This document shows, one piece after another, positions 45,799-56,225 of a stretch of DNA of 64,000 bases; within the stretch, counting starts at the first letter, position 1, and the number at the start of each line of letters is the position of its first letter. The notes under the pieces were generated by a model. That model had not been told where the DNA came from. It did no database searches and worked only from the letters and a program-made list of their open reading frames with translations. The position numbers and the translations under genes are program-made. Origin of the DNA: Bosea beijingensis (GTDB taxonomy: Bacteria; Pseudomonadota; Alphaproteobacteria; Rhizobiales; Beijerinckiaceae); contig NZ_CP132359.1 of assembly GCF_030758975.1 (NCBI RefSeq), positions 3,307,283-3,371,282 of the forward strand, in the 5' to 3' direction.

Positions 45799-46998
45799 GT
45801 GAGCGGCAAGCTTGCCGAGAACGTCGCCTATTTCGCCCGTGCCCTGCGCGCGGCGGGGCTGTCGGTCGGGCCGGGTGCCGTGGTCGAGGCGATCGCGGCG
45901 CTGGGCGACGGTGCGCTCGGCGGGCGCGACGATGTGTACTGGGCGCTGCATGCGATCTTCGTGAAGAAGCATGAGGATAGCCCGGTCTACGATCAGGCTT
46001 TCCGCTTGTTCTGGCGCCGGCGCAACCTGATCGAGAAGATCATGGCGCAGATGTCGCCGGTTTCGCCCCGCGCCGACAGCCAGCCGGAGAAGGCCGAAGC
46101 CGGGGCGCTGCGGGTCGCGGAAGCCTTCGCGCCGCCGCCGCGCGAGGACGAGCCGCCGAAGGAGCTGACCGAGCTGACGGCACGGCTCACCGTATCCGAT
46201 CGCGAGATGCTGAAATCGCGCGATTTCGCCCAGATGAGCGCGGCCGAGATAGCGCGGGCCAAGCATTTGATCGCCGAGCTGAGATTGCCCGACGACAGCA
46301 TCGTGACCCGCCGCTTCCGGCCGGCGCATCGCGGCACGCGTATCGATCCGCGCCGGACCTTCCGCCAGTCGCTGCGCGGCGGCGGCGCCTCGATCGATCT
46401 CGCTTTCCGCGAGCGGCGCGAGGTGCATCCACCCATCGTAGCGCTGGTCGATATCTCCGGCTCGATGGCCGAATATTCGCGCATCTTCCTGCATTTCCTG
46501 CATGCGCTGACCGAGAAGCGCCGGCGCGTGCATTCCTTCGTCTTCGGCACGCGCCTGACCAATGTTACGCGGATGCTCAGGGCACGCGACCCGGACGAGG
46601 CGCTCGCGCTGGCCGGCAAGGCCGCGCCGGACTGGGAGGGCGGGACGCGCATCGCCACGGCGCTGCACGACTTCAACCGCGTCTGGTCGCGGCGCGTGCT
46701 GGCGGGCGGGGCGATCGTGCTGCTCTTCACCGACGGGCTGGAGCGGCATCTCGATGACAGCCTGGGTTTCGAGATGGACCGCCTGCATCGCTCCTGTCGG
46801 CAATTGGTCTGGCTGAACCCGCTCCTGCGCTACGACGCCTTCGCGGCGCGGGCCAGCGGCATCCGGGCGATGCTGCCGCATGTCGACTCGTTCCGGCCGA
46901 TCCATAATCTCGCGGCGATGGCCGATCTCTGCGCCGCGCTGTCGCTGGATGCAGGGCGGGAGAGCGATCCGCGCCTGTGGTTGAAGAAGGCCGGTTGA
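45799..46998 (+). CDS. coxE: CoxE-type VWA protein
   Basis: 399 residues from a GTG. The VWA domain in the carboxy half has the metal site DISGSM and the surrounding VHSFVFGTRLTNVTRMLR and LLFTDGLERHLDD. The amino half has the CoxE charged helical region and an RRTFRQSLRGGG stretch just before VWA. It should partner CoxD in Mo-enzyme maturation, as MoxR/VWA pairs do. Confidence 0.92.
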   Translation: MSGKLAENVAYFARALRAAGLSVGPGAVVEAIAALGDGALGGRDDVYWALHAIFVKKHEDSPVYDQAFRLFWRRRNLIEKIMAQMSPVSPRADSQPEKAEAGALRVAEAFAPPPREDEPPKELTELTARLTVSDREMLKSRDFAQMSAAEIARAKHLIAELRLPDDSIVTRRFRPAHRGTRIDPRRTFRQSLRGGGASIDLAFRERREVHPPIVALVDISGSMAEYSRIFLHFLHALTEKRRRVHSFVFGTRLTNVTRMLRARDPDEALALAGKAAPDWEGGTRIATALHDFNRVWSRRVLAGGAIVLLFTDGLERHLDDSLGFEMDRLHRSCRQLVWLNPLLRYDAFAARASGIRAMLPHVDSFRPIHNLAAMADLCAALSLDAGRESDPRLWLKKAG

Positions 46999-47039
46999 GG
47001 CATGATGTCTGGTGCCAGATTCAGGCGTAAGGTGACATC

Positions 47040-47363
47040 ATGATCAGCACCGAAACCGACATCCTGCGCGCCGCCGAGGATTGGGCGCGCGGCGGCCGCG
47101 GCGTCGCCATCGCGACCGTGGTCGAGACCTGGGGCTCGGCGCCGCGGCCCGTTGGCTCGCATCTCGTCATCGACGGGGAGGGGAATTTCCTCGGCTCGGT
47201 CTCGGGTGGCTGCGTCGAGGGCGCTGTGGTGGCGGAGGCCGCCGACGTGATCGCCGATGGCAAGGCGCGCATGCTGGAGTTCGGCGTCGCCGACGAGACG
47301 GCCTGGCAGGTGGGCTTGTCCTGCGGCGGGCGTATCAAGGTCTATGTCGAGAAGGTGAACTGA
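47040..47363 (+). CDS. XdhC/CoxF amino-terminal domain as a separate protein
   Basis: 107 residues with AAGGTGAC upstream. It covers only the XdhC_CoxI part: VVETWGSAPRPVGSHLVIDG, GSVSGGCVEGAVVAEA and the cysteine in GLSCGGRIKVYVE. XdhC proteins bind and sulphurate the molybdenum cofactor before insertion. The usual Rossmann half is not attached; a matching half lies at 47998, beyond an exporter gene. The stop is one base before the exporter start. Confidence 0.9.
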   Translation: MISTETDILRAAEDWARGGRGVAIATVVETWGSAPRPVGSHLVIDGEGNFLGSVSGGCVEGAVVAEAADVIADGKARMLEFGVADETAWQVGLSCGGRIKVYVEKVN

Positions 47364-47364
47364 G

Positions 47365-47994
47365 ATGGCTTCCTGGGAAACCCTCGTCGCCTTCGCGACG
47401 GTGACCATCCTCGTCGCCTATTTTCCGGGGCCGGCGCTGCTCTATACCGCCGCCCAGACGATCAGCCATGGCCGCAAGGCCGGGCTGATGGCGATGCTCG
47501 GCATCCATCTCGGCTGCTACCTGCATGTCTTCGCCGCCGCCTTCGGGCTTTCGGCCGTGTTCAAGCATGTGCCGGAACTCTACATGGCCGTGAAGATCGC
47601 CGGCGCGCTCTACCTGATCTGGATCGGCATCGGCATGATCCGCTCCCGCCTGGGCTCGCCCGGCCAGCCGGTCGCCCCGCCCAAGACGGTGAAGCGCGCG
47701 CTGCTCGATTCCTTCATCGTCGAGGTGCTGAACCCGAAGGTCGCGCTGTTCTTCATCGCGCTCCTGCCGCAGTTCGTCGATCCCGCCGCTTCGCTGCCGG
47801 TCTGGGCGCAGTTCCTGATCCTCGGCATGGTCGTGAATTTCGCCTTCTCCTCGGCCGATCTCGTCACCGTCTTCGGCGCCTCGCTGGTCGTCGGCGCGAT
47901 GAAGAAGACCAGGGCGAGCTTTGCCTTCGGGCGCTGGATCGGCGGCTCGCTGATGATTGCGCTGGGCCTGAAGCTCGCGACGGACAGGGGCTGA
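47365..47994 (+). CDS. LysE/RhtB family exporter
   Basis: 209 residues, six membrane helices. The family pattern PGPALLYTAAQTISHGRKAG near the start and FIVEVLNPKVALFFIALLPQ mid-way are clear. It should export amino acids or related small molecules. It sits between the two halves of XdhC, 1 bp after the first and 3 bp before the second, so it is inside the cox transcript although it has no obvious tie to Mo enzymes. Confidence 0.92.
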   Translation: MASWETLVAFATVTILVAYFPGPALLYTAAQTISHGRKAGLMAMLGIHLGCYLHVFAAAFGLSAVFKHVPELYMAVKIAGALYLIWIGIGMIRSRLGSPGQPVAPPKTVKRALLDSFIVEVLNPKVALFFIALLPQFVDPAASLPVWAQFLILGMVVNFAFSSADLVTVFGASLVVGAMKKTRASFAFGRWIGGSLMIALGLKLATDRG

Positions 47995-47997
47995 GCC

Positions 47998-48690
47998 GTG
48001 GAGCTTTCGACCCTCGCTGCGCTCAACGAAGAGCGGCAGGCGCGCCGCGCCGCCGTGCTGGTGAGCGATCTCGCCGGTGGTACCCAGAGACTGGTGAAGC
48101 AGGCTGAGATCGCCGCCGATCCGCTGGCGGAATTGCTGGAGCGGCAATTGCGCTCCGGCAAGAGCGGCATGGTCGAGGCTGATGGGGCATCCTATTTCCT
48201 GACCGTGCAGGCGCCGCATCCGCGCGTGGTCGTGACTGGCGCCGTCCATATCTCGCAGGCGATGGCGCCGATGGCGAAAGCGCTCGATCTCGACCTCGTG
48301 GTGGTCGATCCGCGCACCGCCTTCGCCACGCCCGAGCGTTTTCCGGAGGTGACGCTGCTGGCCGAATGGCCGGAGGAAGCGCTTCCGCGGATCGGGCTCG
48401 ATGCCTACACCGCCTTCGTCGCGCTGACCCATGATCCGAAGATCGACGATCCCGGGCTTGTCGCGGCCCTGCGCTCGGACTGCTTCTATGTCGGCGCGCT
48501 CGGCAGCCGTAAGACCCATGGCCGGCGGTTGGAGCGATTGACGGAAGCCGGCTTCGACGAGACGGCGACGGGGCGCATCCATGCGCCGATCGGGCTCGAT
48601 ATCGGCGCGGTCTCGCCGGCCGAGATCGCGCTCGCGATCCTCGCCGAGATCGTCGCGACGTTGCGTGGCCCACGCCGCAAGCCTGCCTGA
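47998..48690 (+). CDS. XdhC/CoxF Rossmann-domain protein
   Basis: 230 residues from a GTG. The carboxy part is the XdhC Rossmann domain: VVVTGAVHISQAMAPMAKAL, VVDPRTAFATPERF, FVALTHDPKIDDPGL, YVGALGSRKTHGRR and APIGLDIGAVSPAEIALAIL. The amino 70 residues look like a degenerate XdhC_CoxI segment. With the 107-residue protein it could rebuild a full CoxF function for cofactor sulphuration. Confidence 0.9.
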   Translation: MELSTLAALNEERQARRAAVLVSDLAGGTQRLVKQAEIAADPLAELLERQLRSGKSGMVEADGASYFLTVQAPHPRVVVTGAVHISQAMAPMAKALDLDLVVVDPRTAFATPERFPEVTLLAEWPEEALPRIGLDAYTAFVALTHDPKIDDPGLVAALRSDCFYVGALGSRKTHGRRLERLTEAGFDETATGRIHAPIGLDIGAVSPAEIALAILAEIVATLRGPRRKPA

Positions 48691-48699
48691 GGATAGACA

Positions 48700-50301
<1,602 letters not shown>

Positions 50302-50308
50302 TCGTCTC

Positions 50309-51040
50309 TCAACGCTGCCAGTGCAGTCCGACCGTGCCGTAATAGGCGGAGGGGCGGTCGCTGGTCTGCTGAAAGCCACCGGACACGCGCCACTCCAGCC
50401 CGAGGAAACGCAGGCCGGTGAGATGCAGGCCGAGCCGGTATTTGCGGTAGTCGCGGTCGCCATAGGCTTCGATTTCGGGGCCGATATAGAAGCCCGTCGG
50501 CATCTGCCAGCCCGGCGCGACGCGCGCCCAGAGGCGTCCGTTCAGCGAAGAAACATAGCCATTGGCCTGGATCATCGTTCCGGGCGTCGGAACGATCCAG
50601 AGATCGGCCTGCACCCGGACTCCGTAGCGGGTGGCGATGACGGAGGGGCCGAAGGCTTCGACCCGCTGCTCGGTTTCGGCATCCGAGCCGGCATAGAGCG
50701 CGATAAAGCTGCTGCCGATGCGCCATTCATAGCCAAGCAGCGCCTGCGCCTCGCTCTTGTAGGTGATGCCGTGCGGCTGGCGGCGGCGGGTCTGCTCCTG
50801 TGATCCGCCGGCCTTGACGAAGAGGCGGAAACCGCTTTCCGCGAGGCCTCCGCCGATGGCGCGCTTCATCCCGACGGAAAGGAAGGTCTTGGTCGGCCCG
50901 GCCTCCATCGAGCCGAAGATCACCATCGAGATCGGGCTGCGCTCGGCTTCCTCCTCCTCGGCACTCGCGCCGCAGATCGGGGCGGCGGCGACGATCATCG
51001 CCAGCCCGGCCAGTCCGGCCTTGCCCACACGGTACGCCAC
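50309..51040 (-). CDS. bcsS: BcsS-like outer-membrane protein
   Basis: About 243 residues from a GTG (51040) with GGGGG upstream; GTG codons at 51052 and 51028 are alternatives. A signal peptide ending GASA is followed by beta-strand-rich sequence (FGSMEAGPTKTFLSVGMKRA, GSSFIALYAGSDAET, GFYIGPEIEAYGDRDYRKYR, YYGTVGLHW). This matches the BcsS family found with cellulose synthesis genes in Hyphomicrobiales; the role is unknown, perhaps an exit pore. No cellulose synthase gene lies in the window. Confidence 0.72.
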   Translation of the reverse strand: MAYRVGKAGLAGLAMIVAAAPICGASAEEEEAERSPISMVIFGSMEAGPTKTFLSVGMKRAIGGGLAESGFRLFVKAGGSQEQTRRRQPHGITYKSEAQALLGYEWRIGSSFIALYAGSDAETEQRVEAFGPSVIATRYGVRVQADLWIVPTPGTMIQANGYVSSLNGRLWARVAPGWQMPTGFYIGPEIEAYGDRDYRKYRLGLHLTGLRFLGLEWRVSGGFQQTSDRPSAYYGTVGLHWQR

Positions 51041-51200
51041 GCAAGCCCCCACGCCCGCTATTGCACAGGCGGCCCTCTCCGGCGGCCTGCCTCGAGATTG
51101 CAGCAGTTTGGCAGTAGGCTGGCAAGCCTTTGTTAACCAGGCGGGAGCAGGCTCGATCTGTCCGGCAAAGCTTTCGGCCCGCAGCAGGGGGGAGGTGGCG

Positions 51201-51470
51201 ATGGTTTCGACCGATTTCATCCGGCAGCTCGAAGGCTACGGGCTGACCACGGCGACGATCCTCTACCGAATGCCGGATCACCTCAGCGTCCTGCAAACCT
51301 ATATCTGGCAGCAATACGATCTGGCGCCGCGCTTCCCTGTGCTCCAGGACTTCCTGGCGTTCTGGAAGCGCGAGCTGGAAGGCCCGCTTCATTCGATCAC
51401 GGTCGCGCATTCGCGCCTGATCCGGCCAGCGGAAATCCGCAATGTGAATGGCGTCTTCACCCTCCAATGA
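51201..51470 (+). CDS. usg: Usg protein
   Basis: 89 residues with GGAGG before the ATG. The sequence (FIRQLEGYGLTTATILYRMP, LQTYIWQQYDLAPRFPVLQD, LEGPLHSITVAHSRLIRPAE) is the conserved Usg family of alphaproteobacteria. It is usually a lone gene; its function is unknown. Divergent from the BcsS-like gene across 160 bp. Confidence 0.92.
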   Translation: MVSTDFIRQLEGYGLTTATILYRMPDHLSVLQTYIWQQYDLAPRFPVLQDFLAFWKRELEGPLHSITVAHSRLIRPAEIRNVNGVFTLQ

Positions 51471-51589
51471 GCGCTCCGCCCGCCCGCCGGCCCCGAGCCT
51501 GGGGCATTGAAAACCTGCGTCCGGCTCGCTTGTTGGCGAGTGTCTGGGCGTGCTAGGCGGGCGTTTCCGCTTCGGCACGGCCTGCTCCT

Positions 51590-52189
51590 TTGTCATCTCC
51601 TCTGCGTACATCCGGACTTCTGACGGCGCTGGCGGGCCTGCCCGGGGAGCGCCTCGCCGTCGGCACGATCGTCGCCGCGCTGGAGGACCGGGCCTATGCG
51701 TTGCTGGTCGTGCTGCTCGGCCTGCCGAACTGCCTGCCGATGCCGCCGCCGATCCCGCTGGTCTGCGGGCTGGTGCTCGCCTTCGTCGCGGTGCAGATGC
51801 TGACGGGGCGGCGGATGCCCTGGCTGCCGCAGGCGCTGCTCGCGCGCAGCATCGGCAAGCCGGAGCTCAACCGGGCGGTGGCGCGGGCGCTGCCGGCGCT
51901 CACCTGGCTGGAGCGCTTTTCGCAGCCGCGCCTGACCATGCTGGGCAGCGCCTGGGCGATCCCGGTTCTGGGGCTGGTAATCCTGATCCTGGCGCTCGGC
52001 CTGATCGTTGCCGCGCCCTTCATCGGCCAGATCCCGCTCGGGCTCTCGGTCTGCCTCGTCGGGCTCGGCCTTGTCGAGCGCGACGGCGTGCTGATCATCA
52101 TCGGAGCGGTGATCGGGGCTATCGGCCTGCTGCTCAGCGCGGGTTTCGCCTACGCGATCTTCAGCGGCATCCACGAGCTGTTCTTCTAG
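51590..52189 (+). CDS. exoD: ExoD family membrane protein
   Basis: 199 residues from a TTG; no better start exists after the in-frame stop just upstream. Four to five membrane segments with the ExoD signature LLVVLLGLPNCLPMPPPIPL near residues 38-60 and MLTGRRMPWLPQAL. ExoD is needed for exopolysaccharide formation and alkaline tolerance in Sinorhizobium. It may connect with the sugar-polymer genes elsewhere, but stands alone here. Confidence 0.88.
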   Translation: MSSPLRTSGLLTALAGLPGERLAVGTIVAALEDRAYALLVVLLGLPNCLPMPPPIPLVCGLVLAFVAVQMLTGRRMPWLPQALLARSIGKPELNRAVARALPALTWLERFSQPRLTMLGSAWAIPVLGLVILILALGLIVAAPFIGQIPLGLSVCLVGLGLVERDGVLIIIGAVIGAIGLLLSAGFAYAIFSGIHELFF

Positions 52190-52219
52190 AGGTCCGCCGC
52201 CCGTCCGGCTCGTGGGTCG

Positions 52220-54505
52220 TCAGGCGGCAGCGAGGATTTCGGCAAAGGGATTGTCGAGGCCGAGCAGGCGGTCGATCTCGGTCGCGGGTACGGCCTTGGA
52301 GAACAGGAAGCCCTGCAATTCGTGGCAGCCGATCGCCTGCAGGAAGCGGTGCTGCTCGGCGGTCTCGACGCCCTCGGCGCAGACGCGCAGGCCGAGCGCC
52401 CGCCCGAGATGGGCCATTGAATGGACCAGGATCGCCGACTCGCCCGTCGCTTCCATGTATTCGAGGAAGGAGCGGTCGATCTTGATCTTGTCGAAGGCGA
52501 AGCGGCGCAGATAGATCAAGCTCGAATAGCCGGTGCCGAAATCGTCAAGCGCGAGGCCGACGCCATGGGCGCGGATGTCCATCATGGCGGCTTCGGCGGC
52601 GTCGGCATCCTCGATCAGCACGCCCTCGGTCAGTTCGAGCTCGAGCTGGGCCGGGTCGAAATCCGTTTCCGCGATGGTGCGGATGACGTTGGCGACGAAG
52701 TCCTTGTGGCGGAACTGTATCGGCGAGACGTTGACGGCTAGGCGGATGCCTTTCCAGCGTCTGGCCTCGGTGCAGGCCCGCCGCAGCACCCATTCGCTCA
52801 GCGGCACGATCAGGCCGCGTTCCTCGGCGATGGCGATGAAATCCGAGGGCGGGATCATGCCATGGGCCGGGTGCTGCCAGCGCACCAGCGCTTCGACGCC
52901 GACGATGGTGGAGCCGTCGACGGAGACCTGCGGCTGGTAGTGCAGCATGAGCTGGTCGTTATCGATGGCATGGCGCAGATCGTCCTCGACCATGCGCTTG
53001 AGCTGCATCGAGCGGTTCATCTGCGATTCGAAGAAAGCGTAGCGGTTGCGGCCGCTATTCTTGGCTTCGTAGAGCGCGGTGTCGGCGAGTTTGAGCAGGG
53101 CCTCGCGGCTGGTGCCGTCGCGGGGCGCCATGGCGATGCCGATCGAGGAGCCGATGGTCACTTCGGCGCCGGTGATGGTGAAGGGCTCGGTGAGGCTGGC
53201 GAGAATGCGCTCGCCGAGCGCCGCGCAGCCGGCCGGCGTCGCCGAATGGGTCTGGATGATGCCGAACTCGTCGCCGCCGAGCCGGGCGACCGTGTCGCCG
53301 ACCTGGACCGCGCCGGAAAGGCGAACGGCGACCTGGCGGATCAATTCGTCGCCGGCGGTGTGGCCATAGGTGTCGTTGACGGCTTTGAAGCGATCGAGAT
53401 CGATCAGCAGCACGGCGAGGCTGGGGCCGTCATCATCCTGGATATGGGCCAGAGTCTGGTCGAGCGTCAGGTCGAAGCTGCGGCGGTTCGGCAGCAGCGA
53501 GAGTTCGTCCTGTCCGGCGAGGCGCTGGATCTGGCGCTCGCGCAATTCGATCTGCTCGGCCGAGGCGCGCAGGCGCTGGACGACGAAGACGAAGATCGCC
53601 GAGAACAGCAGGGCGACCGCGATGAGCGCCCAGAGGAAGCGGCGCAGCATCACGTCGCCCGGGCGGGCCGGCGACCAGGTCAGCCAAGCGCCGATCTTGC
53701 CGTCGGCAGCACGCAGCCCAAGCTTCGACAGCGCGTCAGTGGGCTGGGTGGTCGTGAGCTGGATGTCGGTGACGCGGTTGCGCTCCGCCAGCTCGGAGAG
53801 CAAGGCGCTCGACAGGTGCCGATAGGCGATGAAGGACAGCGGCGCCGAGCCGTTTTCGGAGGTGAAGGAGGCGATCCGGGAGAGGTCGATCGCCGTCAGA
53901 ATCAGGGTCTCGTCGCCATCGGTGACGATCGTCGAGCGTGCCGCGCCGAACTGGGGCGTGACTTCATCGCCGATGAGGGTGGCGACGAAGGAATTTCTCG
54001 CGCCGCGCTGCAGGGCCTCGATATGATGCGGGCCGCTGCTCTTGGCATGATCCGCGGCGGCCGGGTTTTCGGCCCATGCCAGCACGGTTTCGCCGGTTCC
54101 GCTGATAAAGGCACCGTCGAAATCCATCAGTTGCCCGCTCAGGCGCTTCAGCGCGGCCTGCAGCGTGGCGGTCGCACCGGATTGCTGCAGGGCTTCAGGC
54201 AGGTCGCCGGCGGCGACAAGCCGTTCCAGCCTCAGTTCGTTCAGCTTGATCTGGGCGTTGACGGCGGCCTCGATGCGCTCGCCCTGGCGCTGGGCCTCCA
54301 GGCGATTGGCTTCGCGGGTGATCGCGACGACAACGCCGATCCCGGCGGCCATCAGCAGCAGGAAGGCGCAGCCCAGCGTCACCACGGTGCTCGCGAACAT
54401 GCGAGCGGAGGAACCCGCATTCGTCATCTTCGCGGCATTGAATGCAGGCATTATCCGTCCAGGAATGGTCTTCGTGTTGCGACTTAAGGCCTGAATTATT
54501 GACAT
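52220..54505 (-). CDS. Membrane GGDEF-EAL protein with extracytoplasmic CHASE4-like sensor
   Basis: 761 residues. A membrane helix (about 37-62), an extracytoplasmic domain resembling CHASE4 (about 63-285), a second helix (about 287-310), a GGDEF domain with intact RLGGDEFG and an EAL domain with intact EALVRW, plus the metal-binding ENVSPIQF-like AVNVSPIQF and DDFGTGYSSL. Both catalytic motifs look active, so it may make and break cyclic di-GMP, with the balance set by the sensor. Monocistronic. Confidence 0.93.
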   Translation of the reverse strand: MSIIQALSRNTKTIPGRIMPAFNAAKMTNAGSSARMFASTVVTLGCAFLLLMAAGIGVVVAITREANRLEAQRQGERIEAAVNAQIKLNELRLERLVAAGDLPEALQQSGATATLQAALKRLSGQLMDFDGAFISGTGETVLAWAENPAAADHAKSSGPHHIEALQRGARNSFVATLIGDEVTPQFGAARSTIVTDGDETLILTAIDLSRIASFTSENGSAPLSFIAYRHLSSALLSELAERNRVTDIQLTTTQPTDALSKLGLRAADGKIGAWLTWSPARPGDVMLRRFLWALIAVALLFSAIFVFVVQRLRASAEQIELRERQIQRLAGQDELSLLPNRRSFDLTLDQTLAHIQDDDGPSLAVLLIDLDRFKAVNDTYGHTAGDELIRQVAVRLSGAVQVGDTVARLGGDEFGIIQTHSATPAGCAALGERILASLTEPFTITGAEVTIGSSIGIAMAPRDGTSREALLKLADTALYEAKNSGRNRYAFFESQMNRSMQLKRMVEDDLRHAIDNDQLMLHYQPQVSVDGSTIVGVEALVRWQHPAHGMIPPSDFIAIAEERGLIVPLSEWVLRRACTEARRWKGIRLAVNVSPIQFRHKDFVANVIRTIAETDFDPAQLELELTEGVLIEDADAAEAAMMDIRAHGVGLALDDFGTGYSSLIYLRRFAFDKIKIDRSFLEYMEATGESAILVHSMAHLGRALGLRVCAEGVETAEQHRFLQAIGCHELQGFLFSKAVPATEIDRLLGLDNPFAEILAAA

Positions 54506-54535
54506 CCCGTTGCCTGAGAACGGGTTTTCAGGCGC

Positions 54536-55285
54536 TTAAGTCCCCGAAGGCGCATAGGGTGGGCGTGGAATGGCCATATGGGCGGCCCTGAGCGCAGCCG
54601 ACCAGCGCTCGCGCAGATCGTGGAAATAGGGCTCGCCCGCTTCGATCCGGCGGTTGAGCTCGAAATCGTCGGCATCGCGCCGCATCACGATCAGGTCGAT
54701 CGGCAGGCCGACGCCGAGATTCGAGCGCATGGTCGAATCCATCGAGATCAGCCCGACCTTCAAGGCGTCGTAGAGATGGGTCTTGTAGGTGACGGCGCGA
54801 TCGAGGATCGGCTTGCCGTATTTGTGCTCGCCAATCTGCAGGAACGGCGAATCGATGCCGCATTCGATGAAGTTGCCGGCGCTGTAGATCATGAACAGCC
54901 GCATCGGCTGTCCCTTGATCTGGCCGCCGAAGAGCATGCCGATCTCGAACTTCACGCCGGCATCCTCCAGCGCCGCGCCGTCGATGTCGCGGACATGTCG
55001 GATGCAGCGGCCGACGAGCTGGGCGGCCCGGAACATCGAGCTCACGCTCTGCAGGGTGTCGAGCTCGCCGGTCTCGGGATTCGGCAGCCCTTCATGGAGA
55101 AAGCTCACCACCGACTGGGTGATCGAGAGATTCCCGGCCGTCATCAGGCCGAAATTGCGCTCGCCCGGCCAGTTGAAGACATGGAGCTTGCGGAAGGTCG
55201 AGATGTCGTCGAGCCCGGCATTGGTGCGGGTATCGGCGATCATGACGAGCCCATCCTGCACGAGGATTCCGGCGCAATAGGTCAC
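54536..55285 (-). CDS. Anbu-type proteasome-like peptidase (last gene of a four-gene cluster)
   Basis: 249 residues from a GTG, so that after removal of Met the chain begins TYCAGILVQDGLVMIADT with Thr1. Asp17 (in MIADT) and a lysine at residue 32 (FRKL) lie where the 20S and HslV catalytic residues are. The open frame continues upstream, but this start is needed to expose Thr1 and matches the family beginning. Anbu is the probable ancestor-like bacterial relative of HslV and the proteasome; its substrates are unknown. The operon order ATP-grasp, alpha-E, transglutaminase-like, Anbu is its conserved setting. Confidence 0.92.
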   Translation of the reverse strand: MTYCAGILVQDGLVMIADTRTNAGLDDISTFRKLHVFNWPGERNFGLMTAGNLSITQSVVSFLHEGLPNPETGELDTLQSVSSMFRAAQLVGRCIRHVRDIDGAALEDAGVKFEIGMLFGGQIKGQPMRLFMIYSAGNFIECGIDSPFLQIGEHKYGKPILDRAVTYKTHLYDALKVGLISMDSTMRSNLGVGLPIDLIVMRRDADDFELNRRIEAGEPYFHDLRERWSAALRAAHMAIPRPPYAPSGT

Positions 55286-55343
55286 GGGTTCAGTCCCTGT
55301 CTTCTTGCCCTGACTTCCCGGCCATCCTCGCCGGAAGGGGCGG

Positions 55344-56171
55344 CTATTGATTGGCGAAGCGGCCTTCGGCCTCGCGGGCACTGACGAGGACGTTGAGGTT
55401 CTCGCCTTCGCCGCCCTGGCGCGAGCCGCGAACCGGTGCGGCGTCCGCGTAGTCGAGCCCTATCGCAACACGCACATGCGTGTCGATCGGGCAGAGCGCA
55501 TTGGCGCAGTCGAAACCGATCCAGCCATAGTCGTCGAGATGGACTTCGGCCCAGGCATGGGCGCCGTTGCCATGCGGCAGGCTGTCGGATTCTGCGACAT
55601 AGCCGGAGACATAGCGGGCCGGCAGGCCGAGATGCCGGGCGCAGGCCATGAAGACATGGGCGACGTCCTGCGCGATCGCTTCGCGTGCCGCAAAGGCAGC
55701 GGCTGCGCCGACGCCGCTGCGTCCGCTGGCCTCGACGCAGTCCATGCGGTCGCCGACCGCTGCCATCAGTGCATGCATCCGCGAGAGCGGCGTGCCGGCG
55801 CCGGCCGTGACCTCCTCGGCGAAGCTGCGCAGGGCCTCGTCCTGCTCGGTGAGAAGCGTGTCGCGGCAATAGACCTCGCAAGGCACGCGCTCCAGCCCGC
55901 CGCGAACGGCGCCGGCGAGGTCGATCGTCTCGATCAGCCCATCGATGCGGATGGCGAGCGAGGAGATCGGGCCGTCTGCGTAGAATGAATGCACGATATT
56001 GCCATGGGCATCCTGCGAGGCGCGCAGGCGCCCGTCGACATTCGGCTCGATGCGCCAGGACATGACGTGCTGGCCGTCATGATCGCGCGGCGTCAAGCGC
56101 AGGATCTGCGTGATGTGGCGTGCCGGCTCGGCATAATCGTAGCCGATCGTATGGGAAATCCTGATCCGCAT
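55344..56171 (-). CDS. Transglutaminase-like protein with the catalytic cysteine replaced
   Basis: 275 residues. An amino-terminal bacterial transglutaminase N domain (ISHTIGYDYAEPARHITQIL) precedes the core. The core reads AREAIAQDVAHVFMACARH; active family members read GVCQDxAH here, so residue 167 is Ala (codon GCG, 55671-55673) instead of the nucleophilic Cys. His205 (GAHAWAEVH) and Asp221 (GFDCAN) are kept. The protein can still fold and bind but should not do cysteine chemistry. It sits 58 bp before the Anbu gene. Confidence 0.9.
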   Translation of the reverse strand: MRIRISHTIGYDYAEPARHITQILRLTPRDHDGQHVMSWRIEPNVDGRLRASQDAHGNIVHSFYADGPISSLAIRIDGLIETIDLAGAVRGGLERVPCEVYCRDTLLTEQDEALRSFAEEVTAGAGTPLSRMHALMAAVGDRMDCVEASGRSGVGAAAAFAAREAIAQDVAHVFMACARHLGLPARYVSGYVAESDSLPHGNGAHAWAEVHLDDYGWIGFDCANALCPIDTHVRVAIGLDYADAAPVRGSRQGGEGENLNVLVSAREAEGRFANQ

Positions 56172-56225
56172 AATCCAGTCCGGGGCAGGGTTACGGCAGT
56201 CGCGCCGCGAACGCAGGCGAATGGC

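Noticed and set aside
44333..46998. MoxR ATPase plus VWA pair as an anti-phage or stress module
   Set aside because: Position between coxM and XdhC and the CoxD/CoxE patterns explain them as Mo-enzyme maturation genes.
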